NCBI RefSeq assembly: GCF_005503555.1
Contig: NZ_SCNG01000002.1
Location: forward strand, 558,001 to 622,000
From: Rudaea sp. 3F27F6
Lineage (GTDB): Bacteria; Pseudomonadota; Gammaproteobacteria; Xanthomonadales; Rhodanobacteraceae
DNA length: 64,000 nucleotides
Direction of reading: 5' to 3'
Part shown: piece by piece, positions 1-10,014 of the stretch
Layout of the letters: the number at the start of each line of letters is the position of its first letter
Numbering within the stretch: position 1 is the stretch's first letter
Program-made: the position numbers and the translations under genes
Notes under the pieces: model-generated
What the model was told of the DNA's origin: nothing
Database searches by the model: none
Seen by the model: only the letters and a program-made list of their open reading frames with translations

Positions 1-76
1 GCCCGGCGAGTTCTTCGCCGGAAAACAACAGCTCGGCGGTCTTCATCGCTTCGGCGAGCACAGGTCTGTCAGTCAC
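1..76 (-). CDS. Probable hypoxanthine phosphoribosyltransferase, N-terminal fragment
   Basis: Only the first 25 codons are inside the window. A GTG start at 76 follows an AAGGAG ribosome-binding site, and the peptide reads VTDRPVLAEAMKTAELLF. The start resembles the N-terminus of xanthomonad hypoxanthine-guanine phosphoribosyltransferases, and in that group hpt usually follows nagZ directly, as here. The enzyme would salvage hypoxanthine/guanine with PRPP in the cytosol. The PRPP-binding motif is outside the window, so the call rests mainly on gene order. Confidence 0.5.
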   Translation of the reverse strand, partial: MTDRPVLAEAMKTAELLFSGEELAG

Positions 77-148
77 GCTCCGCTCCTTACCATTGAAATG
101 CTTTCACTGAAAAATCCATCCACGGATGGACGTCATCGATCTTCGCGA

Positions 149-1156
149 TCAGGGAAGATCGTTCAAACTTTGCATATTTTCGACAAATCTCGCGCGTTGC
201 GGATTGTCGATCATCTCGTCCCAATTTTGCGCAACGCCGCCGAGCAGGCTCCTGAGGCGTTGCGGGTCGAACGGCGTGGCTCCGCTCGTCGTCGCGAGCG
301 ATTCGGCGACGATCTCGGGCTGGCAGGCCAGGATCAGATCGCAGCCCGCGGCGTGGTGCGCCTCGATGCGCGCGGCGATACCGCCTTCGCTGCCGCCTGC
401 GGCCATGCTGATGTCATCGCTAAACACCGCGCCCTTGAAACCGAGTTCGCCGCGCAGAATGTCGCCGATCCACACGCGGGAAAAGCCGGCCGGCTTCTCG
501 TCGACCTGCGGATAGACGACGTGCGCCATCATCACGCCTTCCGCGCCGGCGACGATCGCGTCTGCAAACGGCTGCAGATCTTCAGCGCGGATCTCGGCCG
601 GCGTGCGCGCATCGACCGCGCGATCGACGTGCGTGTCTTCGAGCACCGATCCATGCCCGGGAAAGTGCTTCAAGGTCGCGGCCATGCCGGCCAGGCGCAT
701 CCCGCGCTGATAGGCCAATCCGAGTTCGGAGACGACTTCCGGCCGCGCGTCGAATGCGCGCGTGCCGATCGCGCGATTGCCGCGGCCGAGATCCAGCACC
801 GGCGCGAAGCTCAGATCGACGCCGATCGCGCGCATTTCGCTCGCCATCACCCAGGCATGTTCCTCGGCGCGCGCCAGCGCATGCTGCGGATCGGTTTGGT
901 ACAGCGCGCCGATCCGCGCCAAGGCGGGCAGTTCGGTAAAACCCTCGCGGAAGCGTTGTACGCGGCCACCTTCCTGGTCGACACAGACGAGAAATTCGTC
1001 GCCACGCACGCGGCGTATGTCCTCGATCAGCGCCGTGACTTGTTCGCGCGAGACGAAGTTGCGCTTGAACAGCGTCACACCGACGGCCTGCGGCGCAGCA
1101 AGCTGCTCGCGTTCGTCGTCGCTGAGTTCGAGCCCGGACAAGCCGATGATCAGCAC
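149..1156 (-). CDS. nagZ: Beta-N-acetylhexosaminidase NagZ (GH3)
   Basis: A 335-aa cytosolic GH3 enzyme that removes N-acetylglucosamine from anhydromuropeptides during cell-wall recycling. The NagZ signature KHFPGHG is at residues 163-169, the flexible-loop acid/base pair lies in EDTHVD (173-178), and the nucleophile aspartate is in FSDDISM (245-251). VDQEGGRVQR (59-68) is the usual sugar-binding segment. The length matches single-domain NagZ proteins. The start lies 1 nt from the stop of the upstream CYTH gene, so the two are co-transcribed, with hpt following. There is no signal peptide, which fits the recycling role. Confidence 0.96.
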   Translation of the reverse strand: MLIIGLSGLELSDDEREQLAAPQAVGVTLFKRNFVSREQVTALIEDIRRVRGDEFLVCVDQEGGRVQRFREGFTELPALARIGALYQTDPQHALARAEEHAWVMASEMRAIGVDLSFAPVLDLGRGNRAIGTRAFDARPEVVSELGLAYQRGMRLAGMAATLKHFPGHGSVLEDTHVDRAVDARTPAEIRAEDLQPFADAIVAGAEGVMMAHVVYPQVDEKPAGFSRVWIGDILRGELGFKGAVFSDDISMAAGGSEGGIAARIEAHHAAGCDLILACQPEIVAESLATTSGATPFDPQRLRSLLGGVAQNWDEMIDNPQRARFVENMQSLNDLP

Positions 1157-1157
1157 A

Positions 1158-1670
1158 TCATTCTCCGGCCCGTTCGCGCTCGCTCCAGCGCGAATACGGG
1201 TATTGCAACAAGTTCAGATTGTAGTAGCGCAGATGTTCGCTGACCTCGCGCCCGAGCCATTCGGGCTTCGCGATCGCCTGGTCTGCCGACTGCAGCTCGA
1301 CTTCAGCGACGACCAAGTCGGCGTTGTCGCCGAAGAATTCGTCGACCTCGAACATCAGGCCCGCATGCGGCACATAGTGGCGCACTTTTTCGACGACGCC
1401 GTTACAGAAGTCGCGCAGCATGCGCTCGGCGTCGGCGACCGGGATCGGATAGTCGTACTCCTGTCGGGCAACGCCGAGCGTCGCCGACTTGATATTGAGC
1501 CACGCCTTGTCGCCGCCGATGCGCACGCGCAACGAGCAGCGCGTGCCGGTCTGCGTCGCGACGAGGCTCGCATCTATCAGATAGCCCTGCACCATGCGCT
1601 GCGCGCGGGTCGCCTGCGCACGCCATGCGTCGCTGGTCACCAGAAATTTACGTTCGATTTCAATAGCCAT
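1158..1670 (-). CDS. CYTH-domain triphosphate hydrolase
   Basis: A 170-aa protein that is one CYTH (triphosphate tunnel metalloenzyme) domain. The defining ExExK motif appears as EIERKFLV at residues 4-11. Basic and acidic residues along the following strands (SLRVRIGGDKAWLNIK, FEVDEFFGDNADLVVAEVEL) build the tunnel that binds triphosphate and metal. Small bacterial members hydrolyse inorganic triphosphate or related compounds; the exact substrate cannot be read from sequence. It is the first gene of a short minus-strand operon with nagZ 1 nt downstream. The usual CHAD domain of E. coli YgiF is absent. Confidence 0.85.
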   Translation of the reverse strand: MAIEIERKFLVTSDAWRAQATRAQRMVQGYLIDASLVATQTGTRCSLRVRIGGDKAWLNIKSATLGVARQEYDYPIPVADAERMLRDFCNGVVEKVRHYVPHAGLMFEVDEFFGDNADLVVAEVELQSADQAIAKPEWLGREVSEHLRYYNLNLLQYPYSRWSERERAGE

Positions 1671-1688
1671 AAAAACTCTTTGTCACGC

Positions 1689-1769
1689 ATTTACACAGAT
1701 GACCACTGATCAAAACAACCACGGCTCAAGACTTTTGCGTTATCCGGTTTTATCCGTGTAAATCCGTGG
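1689..1769. repeat. Intergenic inverted repeat of the ATTTACACRGAT type
   Basis: Two copies of a 12-mer face each other: ATTTACACAGAT at 1689-1700 and ATCCGTGTAAAT at 1752-1763, matching at 11 of 12 positions as reverse complements. The second copy is followed by CCGTGG. The pair fills the gap between the CYTH gene and rlmD. It resembles dispersed intergenic repeats of this bacterial group. I see no open reading frame or transposase with it. Confidence 0.45.
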
Positions 1770-1794
1770 CAAAAACGCTTGCCGCTTTCTGTCC

Positions 1795-3090
1795 TCATCT
1801 TTCAAACAGAGCAATCGATTCGACGTGCGCGGTATGCGGGAACATGTCCATCACGCCCGCACTCTTCAGCTTGAATCCATGCTTGTCGACGAGAATGCCC
1901 GCGTCGCGCGCGAGCGAGGCCGGATGGCAGGACACGTAGACGACCCTGTGCGCCGACTTGCGCGGCAGATATTCCAGCAGCGCATCGGCACCCGAACGCG
2001 GCGGATCGAGCAATACCAACTCGTAGTCGGCCTTGGCCCACGCCGTCACGCGCTGATCGGCGGCGAGATCGGCGCTGTAGAACGTCGCGTTTGCGATGCC
2101 GTTCTTGGCCGCGTTGTCGCGTGCACGCTGCACTAGGCCGGCTTCGCCCTCGACGCCGGTCACCTCGGCGGCGCGACGCGCGAGCGGCAAGGTGAAATTG
2201 CCGAGGCCGCAAAACAGGTCGAGCACGCGGTCGCCCGGCTGCGGATCGAGCAGCGCGAGCGCGTGGTCGATCATGCGCCGGTTCATGCCGCCGTTGACCT
2301 GGATGAAATCGAGCGGCCGGAAATCGAGCGTCGCCGCGTACGCCGGCAGTTCGAAATTGAGCTGTGCCGCAGCCGGCCACAGCGGCGCCACGCTGTCGAT
2401 GCCGCCTGGCTGCAGAAAGATCGCGAACGAATTCGCCTGACCGAACGCGATCAGCGCCTGAGTGTCGGCGTCCGACAAAGGCTTGAGATGGCGGAATACG
2501 AGCGCGATCAGATTGTCGCCGGCCGAGACTTCGATCTGCGCGATCTCGCGCTTGCCTTCGAGCGATTCGAGCATCGCGGTGATCTCGGCGATGCGCTCGC
2601 CGACCGCGGGATGCAGCACTTCGCAGCGCTCGATGTCGGCGACGTAGCGGCCGTTGGTTTCGCGGAACCCGACCAGCATGCGCCCTTTCTTCTCGACGAA
2701 TTTCGCGCTGAGGCGCGCGCGGCGCCGATAGCCCCACGGCGAGTCGGTCAGCGGCGCGAGCACGGTCTCCGGCTGTACTTTGCCGATGCGCTCGAAATTC
2801 TCGAACAGGGCGCGCTGCTTCGCGGCAATCTGCGCGGCCGGTTCGAGATGCTGCAAGGCACAGCCGCCGCAGGTGCCGAAATGCTTGCAACGCGGCTCGA
2901 CGCGGTCGGGCGACGCACGCAGCACTTCTTCGACCACGGCTTCGTCGTAATGCCGATGCTTGCCCGCATAGCGCAGGCGCACGCGTTCGCCGGCCAGTGC
3001 ACCCGCAACGAAGACCGCCTTGCCGGCGATGTGCGCAACGCCACGGCCATCGTGGATCAGGTCGGTGATATCGGCTTCGATCGAAGTCAT
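1795..3090 (-). CDS. rlmD: 23S rRNA (uracil-1939-C5)-methyltransferase RlmD
   Basis: A 431-aa SAM-dependent RNA methyltransferase. An N-terminal TRAM domain (about 2-58) precedes an iron-sulfur cluster site, CKHFGTCGGC plus a later cysteine in ERCEVL. The Rossmann methyltransferase core shows VLDLFCGLGNFTLPLA (SAM binding), LLDPPRSGA, and VYVSCHPASLARD, whose cysteine is the catalytic nucleophile. The ATG at 3088-3090 begins MTSIEADITDL, where family members start; the longer open frame upstream has no family similarity and overlaps the divergent response-regulator leader. RlmD rather than RlmCD is chosen from the TRAM domain and length. Confidence 0.95.
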   Translation of the reverse strand: MTSIEADITDLIHDGRGVAHIAGKAVFVAGALAGERVRLRYAGKHRHYDEAVVEEVLRASPDRVEPRCKHFGTCGGCALQHLEPAAQIAAKQRALFENFERIGKVQPETVLAPLTDSPWGYRRRARLSAKFVEKKGRMLVGFRETNGRYVADIERCEVLHPAVGERIAEITAMLESLEGKREIAQIEVSAGDNLIALVFRHLKPLSDADTQALIAFGQANSFAIFLQPGGIDSVAPLWPAAAQLNFELPAYAATLDFRPLDFIQVNGGMNRRMIDHALALLDPQPGDRVLDLFCGLGNFTLPLARRAAEVTGVEGEAGLVQRARDNAAKNGIANATFYSADLAADQRVTAWAKADYELVLLDPPRSGADALLEYLPRKSAHRVVYVSCHPASLARDAGILVDKHGFKLKSAGVMDMFPHTAHVESIALFER

Positions 3091-3177
3091 GGAACAACCG
3101 CAAAGTGGGCCGAATATGATACCAGCCCGGCCTGCTCCGCCGATCTTGCGGCGGGATCGGGCTGTTATAGTCGTTCG

Positions 3178-3930
3178 ATGGAACTCGCCAATCCTGTGCG
3201 CATCCTCGTCGCCGACGACGATCCGGTCAGCCTGCAATTCCTCGTCACCGCCCTGCGCGAACTCGGCTGCGAAGTCGTCGGCGCTGCCGACGGCGGCGAA
3301 ACTCTCGCCGCGTGCGCGCAGTCCCGTTTCGATTTGCTTCTGCTCGACCGCCGCATGCCCGATCTCGGCGGCGCAGCCCTGCTCGGCGAATTGCGCCGGC
3401 GCGGATGCACGGATACGGCGATCGCGACGAGTGCCGAACTGGATGCGGCGGCGCGTGCCGAACTCGACGAGGCTGGATATATCGACGCGGTAGCGAAACC
3501 GATCGGCGTCGAGCGGCTTGCGGCCCTACTTGCGGCACAACTGCCGCAATGGCGCCGCACGGGCGACGGGCGCACCGCAGCGACACAGACGAAACCGCGG
3601 GATATGACCACTGCGTCTGCCGTGCTCGAGGACGGCCCGGCGCTGGCCAGCGTCGGTGGAGACGCGCAGACCTTGCGCGCTCTGCGCGGTCTTTTCGTCA
3701 CCGAACTCGAGGCGGCATTGCCGCGTATCGCCGACATGCCAGCCGACGAACTGGGCGCGTGGTTGCATCGCCTGCGTGCCTCGTGCCGCTACTGCGGGGC
3801 GATACGTTTGCTTGAATGCGTCGAACGCCTCGAACTCTCACTGAAGCAATCCGCAATGCGCGGCGATGCCGAAATCGATGCCCTGCTCGACGCTGTATCG
3901 CTGACCATCGGCGCTTTGCGCGAAGCCTGA
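3178..3930 (+). CDS. Response-regulator receiver protein with C-terminal Hpt domain
   Basis: A 250-aa two-domain phosphorelay protein. The receiver domain (about 7-122) has the acidic triad D13-D15, the phosphoacceptor D57 in LLLLDRRMP, T84/S85 and K107 in AVAKP. After a linker, residues 155-250 are helical with the Hpt-type histidine H197 in LHRLRASCRYCGA, close to the H-x-[RK]-[GA] consensus. Such proteins pass phosphate from receiver to histidine or the reverse. There is no output DNA-binding domain and no kinase next door, so its partners lie elsewhere. It is transcribed divergently from rlmD, and recO points towards its 3' end. Confidence 0.8.
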   Translation: MELANPVRILVADDDPVSLQFLVTALRELGCEVVGAADGGETLAACAQSRFDLLLLDRRMPDLGGAALLGELRRRGCTDTAIATSAELDAAARAELDEAGYIDAVAKPIGVERLAALLAAQLPQWRRTGDGRTAATQTKPRDMTTASAVLEDGPALASVGGDAQTLRALRGLFVTELEAALPRIADMPADELGAWLHRLRASCRYCGAIRLLECVERLELSLKQSAMRGDAEIDALLDAVSLTIGALREA

Positions 3931-3951
3931 CTGCGCACACCGCGCAGACCG

Positions 3952-4647
3952 CTAAACCAACATGCTCCACGAACGCAGCTCGCCGCCGTCGAGATGGCCG
4001 GCGATCACCGCGCGCATCAGGCGCCGCAGCGACGGCAGATGCTCGCTCGCCGGCATTTCGTCGCGCGCGAGCGCCAGCAGCGCCGCGCCGCGCAGGCGCA
4101 CGCCGTCGCGCGTGCCGTGCCAAAGCTCCGGGCCGTGCTCGTGGCGGTAGCCGTAATCGGCCTCGGGATTGAGCGCTGCGCCGCTATCGCCTTCGACATC
4201 GAGCACGAGCCCATAACCGAGGTGCCCGAGCAGGTCGCGCTCGAAGCGGCGCAGGGTCCAGGCCTGCGGCTCACCGCGTGCGAGCCGCGCCAACGTCTCG
4301 GCATAGTCGGCAAATAGCTCAGGCTGCGGGTCTTGGCGCGGCGTGATGCGCAGCACGAGTTCATTGAGATAGAGAGAGCAGAACAAGGCATCGCCCGCGA
4401 GATCGAAGCCCGGCGCGATCGCCTCGACCTGGGTCAACGTAGCGAGCTCGCCGCGCCCGTTCCAGCCGAGCTGGATCGGGATCAGGGGCTGCAGCAGCGC
4501 GCGCGGAGTCCGTGCACGTTCACGCCGTACGCCTCGCGCGATCAGGCCGATCCTGCCGTGGTCGCGCGTGAGGCATTCAAGCAGCAGCGAGGTCTCGCGG
4601 TAGGCGCGCGCGTGAAGGACGAAGGCGGGTTGCTGTTCGGTGCGCAA
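3952..4647 (-). CDS. recO: DNA repair protein RecO
   Basis: RecO loads RecA at gaps and anneals ssDNA in the RecFOR pathway. The N-terminal OB fold (FVLHARAYRETSLLLE..., GRIGLIARGVR) and the helical C-terminal part are recognisable. The TTG at 4645-4647 gives a 231-aa product beginning MRTEQQPAFVLHAR, in line with relatives. An ATG at 4758 is in frame and would add 37 residues, but these are only the heptapeptide PLTAHRS repeated, coming from the adjacent tandem repeat, so they are unlikely to be native. Neither start has a clear Shine-Dalgarno site. It is the last gene of the lepA-lepB-DUF4845-rnc-era block, separated from era by repeats. Confidence 0.9.
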   Translation of the reverse strand: MRTEQQPAFVLHARAYRETSLLLECLTRDHGRIGLIARGVRRERARTPRALLQPLIPIQLGWNGRGELATLTQVEAIAPGFDLAGDALFCSLYLNELVLRITPRQDPQPELFADYAETLARLARGEPQAWTLRRFERDLLGHLGYGLVLDVEGDSGAALNPEADYGYRHEHGPELWHGTRDGVRLRGAALLALARDEMPASEHLPSLRRLMRAVIAGHLDGGELRSWSMLV

Positions 4648-4654
4648 GGAATGT

Positions 4655-4749
4655 GCGGTGAGCGGTGAGCGGTGAGCGGTGAGCGGTGAGCGGTGAGCGG
4701 TGAGCGGTGAGCGGTGAGCGGTGAGCGGTGAGCGGTGAGCGGTGAGCGG
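4655..4749. repeat. Heptanucleotide tandem repeat, about 13.5 copies
   Basis: The unit GCGGTGA (TCACCGC on the other strand) runs uninterrupted for 95 bp. On the recO strand the unit contains no stop in any frame, and every frame reads the same heptapeptide S-P-L-T-A-H-R. On the plus strand it contains TGA. The array ends 8 bp before the proposed recO start. A 7-bp unit gives slippage-prone length change in steps that are not a multiple of three. Confidence 0.95.
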
Positions 4750-4766
4750 GAAAAGCATATAGCTCT

Positions 4767-4850
4767 GTCATTCCAGCGAAAGCTGGAATCCAGCTTTTAT
4801 TCGTGGCGTTGAGAATCAGGTGCTGGGTTCCAGCTTTCGCTGGAATGACG
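4767..4850. repeat. Inverted pair of REP-like elements
   Basis: Two arms, 4767-4794 and 4822-4850, are near-perfect reverse complements. Each arm also folds on itself as TTCCAGC-GAAA-GCTGGAA, a stem with a GNRA loop. The pair is a BIME-like unit in the era-recO gap. Open frames across it give VIPAKAGTQ and WIPAFAGMT, familiar artefact translations of such repeats. Confidence 0.85.
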
Positions 4851-4918
4851 AGCAACTGCATATTCCGCTTACTACTTACCCCTACTGCATCCTCCGCCCA
4901 CCACTTGCCTCTAACCCC

Positions 4919-5833
4919 TCATTCCCCGTAGCCGAATTGGCGCAATGCGTTTTCGTCGTCCGACCAGTTCTCACGCACTTTGACCCAGAGCCGCAGATGC
5001 ACGCGCCGGCCGAAGAGGCGGTTCATCGCCAGGCGCGCAGCACTGCCGATTGTCTTGAGCTGCTCGCCGCCCTTGCCGATGACGATCGCCTTCTGTCCTT
5101 CGCGTTCGACCCAGATCGCCGCGTTGATCTCGCTCATGCCGTCTTCGCGATCGGTGAAGGTCTCGATCTCGACCGTCGCCGCATACGGCAGCTCCTGGCC
5201 GAGCCGCAGCATCAATTGTTCGCGAATCAGCTCCGCGGCGAGAAAGCGCTCGCTGCGGTCGGTGAACTCGTCTTCGATGAACTGCGCGGGCCCGACCGGC
5301 AGGCGTTCGATGATCGCGCGTTCGAGCGCATCGATGCCGTCGCGGCGCCGCGCCGAGATCAGGAACACGCCCGCGTAAAAACCGTCGCTGCCGACCTTCT
5401 GCAAGAAGGGCAGAAGCTGCTTCTTGTCTTTCTGCGCATCGACTTTATTGAGCACGAGCAAACGCTGCTGCGACGAGTCCGACAATATGTTGCGGACCGT
5501 CTGATCCTCGTTGGTCCAGCGCCCTGCTTCGATCAAATGTACGCAGACATCGGCTTCGCCGACCGCACTGCGCGCGGCGCGGTTGAGCTGACGATTGATC
5601 GCGCGCGCGCCGTCCGCATGGAGGCCCGGCGTGTCGAGCAGCAGAATCTGCCCGGCGGGTTTGGTCACGATGCCGAGTATGCGGTGCCGCGTGGTTTGCG
5701 GTTTCGGGCCGATGATCGACAGGCGCACGCCGACCAGGGCATTGACCAGGGTCGACTTGCCGACATTCGGCCGGCCGACGATGGCCGCGGTGCCGCAGCG
5801 ATGATCGCCGGCGGTGGAAGGGATTTCAGTCAT
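4919..5833 (-). CDS. era: GTPase Era
   Basis: A 304-aa ribosome-assembly GTPase that binds the 3' end of 16S rRNA. The G1 motif GRPNVGKST is at residues 20-28, with G3 DTPG in ILLLDTPGLH and G4 NKVD in LVLNKVDAQ. The C-terminal KH domain carries the IVIGKGGEQLKTIG loop. Length and domain order are normal. It follows rnc on the same strand, the usual arrangement, though with a 147-bp gap rather than overlap. Confidence 0.97.
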   Translation of the reverse strand: MTEIPSTAGDHRCGTAAIVGRPNVGKSTLVNALVGVRLSIIGPKPQTTRHRILGIVTKPAGQILLLDTPGLHADGARAINRQLNRAARSAVGEADVCVHLIEAGRWTNEDQTVRNILSDSSQQRLLVLNKVDAQKDKKQLLPFLQKVGSDGFYAGVFLISARRRDGIDALERAIIERLPVGPAQFIEDEFTDRSERFLAAELIREQLMLRLGQELPYAATVEIETFTDREDGMSEINAAIWVEREGQKAIVIGKGGEQLKTIGSAARLAMNRLFGRRVHLRLWVKVRENWSDDENALRQFGYGE

Positions 5834-5980
5834 GTGCGGAATAATTCTCGACGTAAATCTGAGCGGATTCTCGCGGATAAAATCGAATAAAGCGAAACAG
5901 GATAAGTTCAGGCCTCTGCCGCTGCGGCGATCCGCGCTTATCGTTTCCTGCCCGTTCCGGTCCGCCTTCGCGGCTCTTCA

Positions 5981-6631
5981 TCACGCCGATTGCAGTAGCG
6001 CCAGCACGGCCGTCGCTGCGGCCTGCTCGGCCGCCCGACGGCTGCTGCCGCGGCCCTCGGCGCGCAAATCGCGTGACTCTATGCGGCATTCCACGTCGAA
6101 TATACGCGCATGGTCGGCACCGGTGGTCGCGACCAATTCATAGCTCGGCAGCGGCTCTCCGCGCGACTGCAGCCATTCCTGCAATCGCGTCTTCGCATCC
6201 TTGTCGTCCATCGCCGCCGCCTCGGCTAGGCGAGGCGCGACGAGCTTGCGCACGACCTCGCGGCAAGCCGACCAACCGCCGTCGAGATAAACCGCGGCGA
6301 CCAGGGCCTCGAACGCGTCGGCAAGGATCGAATCGCGGCGGAATCCTCCGCTCTTCAGCTCACCGGGCCCCAGATGCAAGGCATCGCCGAGTTCGAGTTC
6401 GCGCGCGATCGCGGCAAGCGCCGGCTCGCTGACCAGGCGTGCACGCAATCGCGTCAATTCGCCCTCGGCGGCCTTGGGAAATTCGTCGAACAACAGTTCG
6501 GCGACGATCAGGTTGACGAGAGCGTCGCCGAAGAATTCCAGACGTTCGTTGTTGCCGGCGCCGACGCTGCGGTGAGTCAGCGCGCGTTCGCGCAGTTCGG
6601 CGTCGGCAAAGTGGTACGCAAGGCGAATCAA
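5981..6631 (-). CDS. rnc: Ribonuclease III
   Basis: A 216-aa double-strand RNA endonuclease that processes rRNA precursors. The RNase III signature NERLEFFGDALVN is at residues 28-40, and D and E of DAFEALVAAVYLD complete the metal site. The dsRNA-binding domain occupies about 145-213 (DAKTRLQEWLQSRGEPLPSYEL..., RRAAEQAAATAVLA). Its start abuts the stop of the DUF4845 gene without a gap, indicating translational coupling. Confidence 0.96.
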   Translation of the reverse strand: MIRLAYHFADAELRERALTHRSVGAGNNERLEFFGDALVNLIVAELLFDEFPKAAEGELTRLRARLVSEPALAAIARELELGDALHLGPGELKSGGFRRDSILADAFEALVAAVYLDGGWSACREVVRKLVAPRLAEAAAMDDKDAKTRLQEWLQSRGEPLPSYELVATTGADHARIFDVECRIESRDLRAEGRGSSRRAAEQAAATAVLALLQSA

Positions 6632-7024
6632 TCAGTACCCCGTGTTGACGCCGCCCATGTTTTCCGAATGCTCGAAATGCACGACCAGGGAGACGTTGTA
6701 CAGAAAAGGGATTTCCTTGTCGTAGGTGACTTGCAGGATGCGCGCGCCGCCCTGGGTATTGAGCTTGATCGCGCTCGGCGGCACGGTCTTGTCGCCGACG
6801 TATTGAAGATTCAAATTGAAACCGAGCTTGCCGCGAATCTGCTCGATCGGCATGTTCCCTGCGCCGGCGTCCTCGGCAACCGATTTCATCGCCCTGACCA
6901 CGCCGAAATACTCCATGTAAGTCGGCACCAGCAGCATTCCCGCATAGGCGAAGAAGCCGACGACCGCGAGCACGATGAGAAAGCCGATGAGACTGAGACC
7001 GTGTTGCCGATTGCGCATTCGCAT
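6632..7024 (-). CDS. DUF4845 membrane-anchored protein
   Basis: A 130-aa protein with one N-terminal transmembrane helix (GLSLIGFLIVLAVVGFFAYAGMLLVP) and a small periplasmic domain, typical of DUF4845 proteins found between lepB and rnc in gammaproteobacteria. The N-terminus looks like a type IV pilin-like or type II anchor segment, but no prepilin cleavage glutamate is obvious. A GGGGGA site precedes the ATG at 7024. Its role is unknown; position suggests a link with signal-peptidase or export functions. Confidence 0.8.
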   Translation of the reverse strand: MRMRNRQHGLSLIGFLIVLAVVGFFAYAGMLLVPTYMEYFGVVRAMKSVAEDAGAGNMPIEQIRGKLGFNLNLQYVGDKTVPPSAIKLNTQGGARILQVTYDKEIPFLYNVSLVVHFEHSENMGGVNTGY

Positions 7025-7063
7025 GATTCGTCCCCCGTCAGGAAAACCGATTTCTTCGAAGCC

Positions 7064-7969
7064 TTACTTTATCAGCGTACCGAGGCGTTTGAAGTCGATG
7101 CCGTCGTCCCAGTTCATCCAGATCACGAAAGCGCGGCCGACCAGATTCTGTTCGGGCACGAAGCCCCAGTAGCGGCTGTCCTCGCTGCAATCGCGGTCGT
7201 CGCCCATGGCAAAATAGTGGCCGGCCGGAACGACCCACGTGCCTTCTGCACCGCGCTGGTTCGGCATGTGCAGGATACGATGGGACACTTCCGGCAGCAT
7301 CTCCTGCTTGATCTCGGAACCCATCAGATTGCAGGTGTTCGGATCGTGGCTGAAAGGCCCGCCGAACGGCCCTATGTCGGTCTGCGGAATCTCTTTTTCG
7401 TTCACGTACAGAGTCCGATCGCGGTACGTGATGGTGTCGCCCGGCAGGCCGATCACGCGCTTGATGTAGTTCATCTTCGCCACGGGCGTGTTCTGCAGCG
7501 AGCCGCAGGAGCGCTGCATCTGCACTTTGCGGCCGTTGACCGTGCACTCGAAGCCCGGGTAGATGAACACGAAAACGTCGCCGCGCTTCGGCGAACCGAC
7601 GTCGAAGAATTTGGTATTCAGCACCGGCAGGCGCAGACCGTAGGAAAACTTGTTCACGAGGATGAAATCACCGATCTGCAAGGTCGGGATCATCGAGCCG
7701 GACGGAATCTTGAACGGTTCGGCGAGGAACGAGCGGAACGTCAGCACGATCAGGATCACCGGGAAGAACGAGCGCGCATACTCGACGATCGCCGATTCGC
7801 GCATCGCCTCGGCATTGCGTTGCTCGCGCTCGGCCTTGGTGCCGCCGAGCTTGGAAAGCGCTTCGGCGCGCGCGACGCGGCCCTTGTAAAGAAACAGGCG
7901 GTCGAACAGCCAAATAATGCCGGTGACGAAAGTCAGTGCGACCAGCAGCAGTGCAAAATCGAAATCCAT
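7064..7969 (-). CDS. lepB: Signal peptidase I
   Basis: A 301-aa inner-membrane serine protease that cleaves Sec and Tat signal peptides. Two N-terminal membrane segments (about 4-26 and 68-83) precede the catalytic box IPSGSMIPTL, with nucleophile S92. The general-base lysine is K170 in NYIKRVIGLPGD. The conserved box GDDRDCSEDSRYWGFVP follows. The ATG at 7967-7969 gives MDFDFALLL; longer upstream frame lacks family similarity. A short extra loop holds two cysteines (ECTVNG, QRSCG). It lies between lepA and DUF4845. Confidence 0.96.
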   Translation of the reverse strand: MDFDFALLLVALTFVTGIIWLFDRLFLYKGRVARAEALSKLGGTKAEREQRNAEAMRESAIVEYARSFFPVILIVLTFRSFLAEPFKIPSGSMIPTLQIGDFILVNKFSYGLRLPVLNTKFFDVGSPKRGDVFVFIYPGFECTVNGRKVQMQRSCGSLQNTPVAKMNYIKRVIGLPGDTITYRDRTLYVNEKEIPQTDIGPFGGPFSHDPNTCNLMGSEIKQEMLPEVSHRILHMPNQRGAEGTWVVPAGHYFAMGDDRDCSEDSRYWGFVPEQNLVGRAFVIWMNWDDGIDFKRLGTLIK

Positions 7970-8097
7970 CACGGTTCCTTTCGGTACGAACCCGGGTCTA
8001 TCTCTAGTCTCTCCTTCCCGCGCCTGTGGAAGAAGGTGCCGAAGGTCATCGCCGGCAAGATTGCAGGGTTGCTGCGAATCTTGTCCAGTGGGCACCC

Positions 8098-8124
8098 CGC
8101 GCACGCAGATTGCTCGCGTGCGCG
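8098..8124. other. GC-rich hairpin between lepA and lepB
   Basis: CGCGCACGC (8098-8106) and GCGTGCGCG (8116-8124) form a 9-bp perfect stem with a 9-nt loop just after the lepA stop codon. No U-run follows on the minus strand, so it is not a classical terminator; an RNA-processing or attenuating role is possible. Confidence 0.4.
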
Positions 8125-8137
8125 TGAGACGAATCCA

Positions 8138-9928
<1,791 letters not shown>

Positions 9929-9944
9929 GCGATACCGACAAACG

Positions 9945-9966
9945 AACCGGCGCACAAGCGCCGGTT
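9945..9966 (-). promoter_or_regulatory. Stem-loop in the lepA leader
   Basis: AACCGGCGC (9958-9966 read on the minus strand) and GCGCCGGTT (9945-9953) make a 9-bp perfect stem with a TTGT loop, 16 nt before the lepA ATG. It may be a leftover terminator-like element or a leader structure; nothing proves a function. Confidence 0.4.
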
Positions 9967-10014
9967 AATCCGACATTATCGCATGAATCGAAAAGGAAAA
10001 TCGGGTGTATGAAA

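Noticed and set aside
4655-4749. Short regular repeat considered as a CRISPR array
   Set aside because: The unit is 7 bp with no spacers and no cas genes are in the window.
4577-4861. 94-aa minus-strand frame reading VIPAKAGTQ ... WIPAFAGMT ... PLTAHRS
   Set aside because: It is the translation of the REP pair and tandem repeat, a known artefact pattern, and it overlaps recO in another frame.
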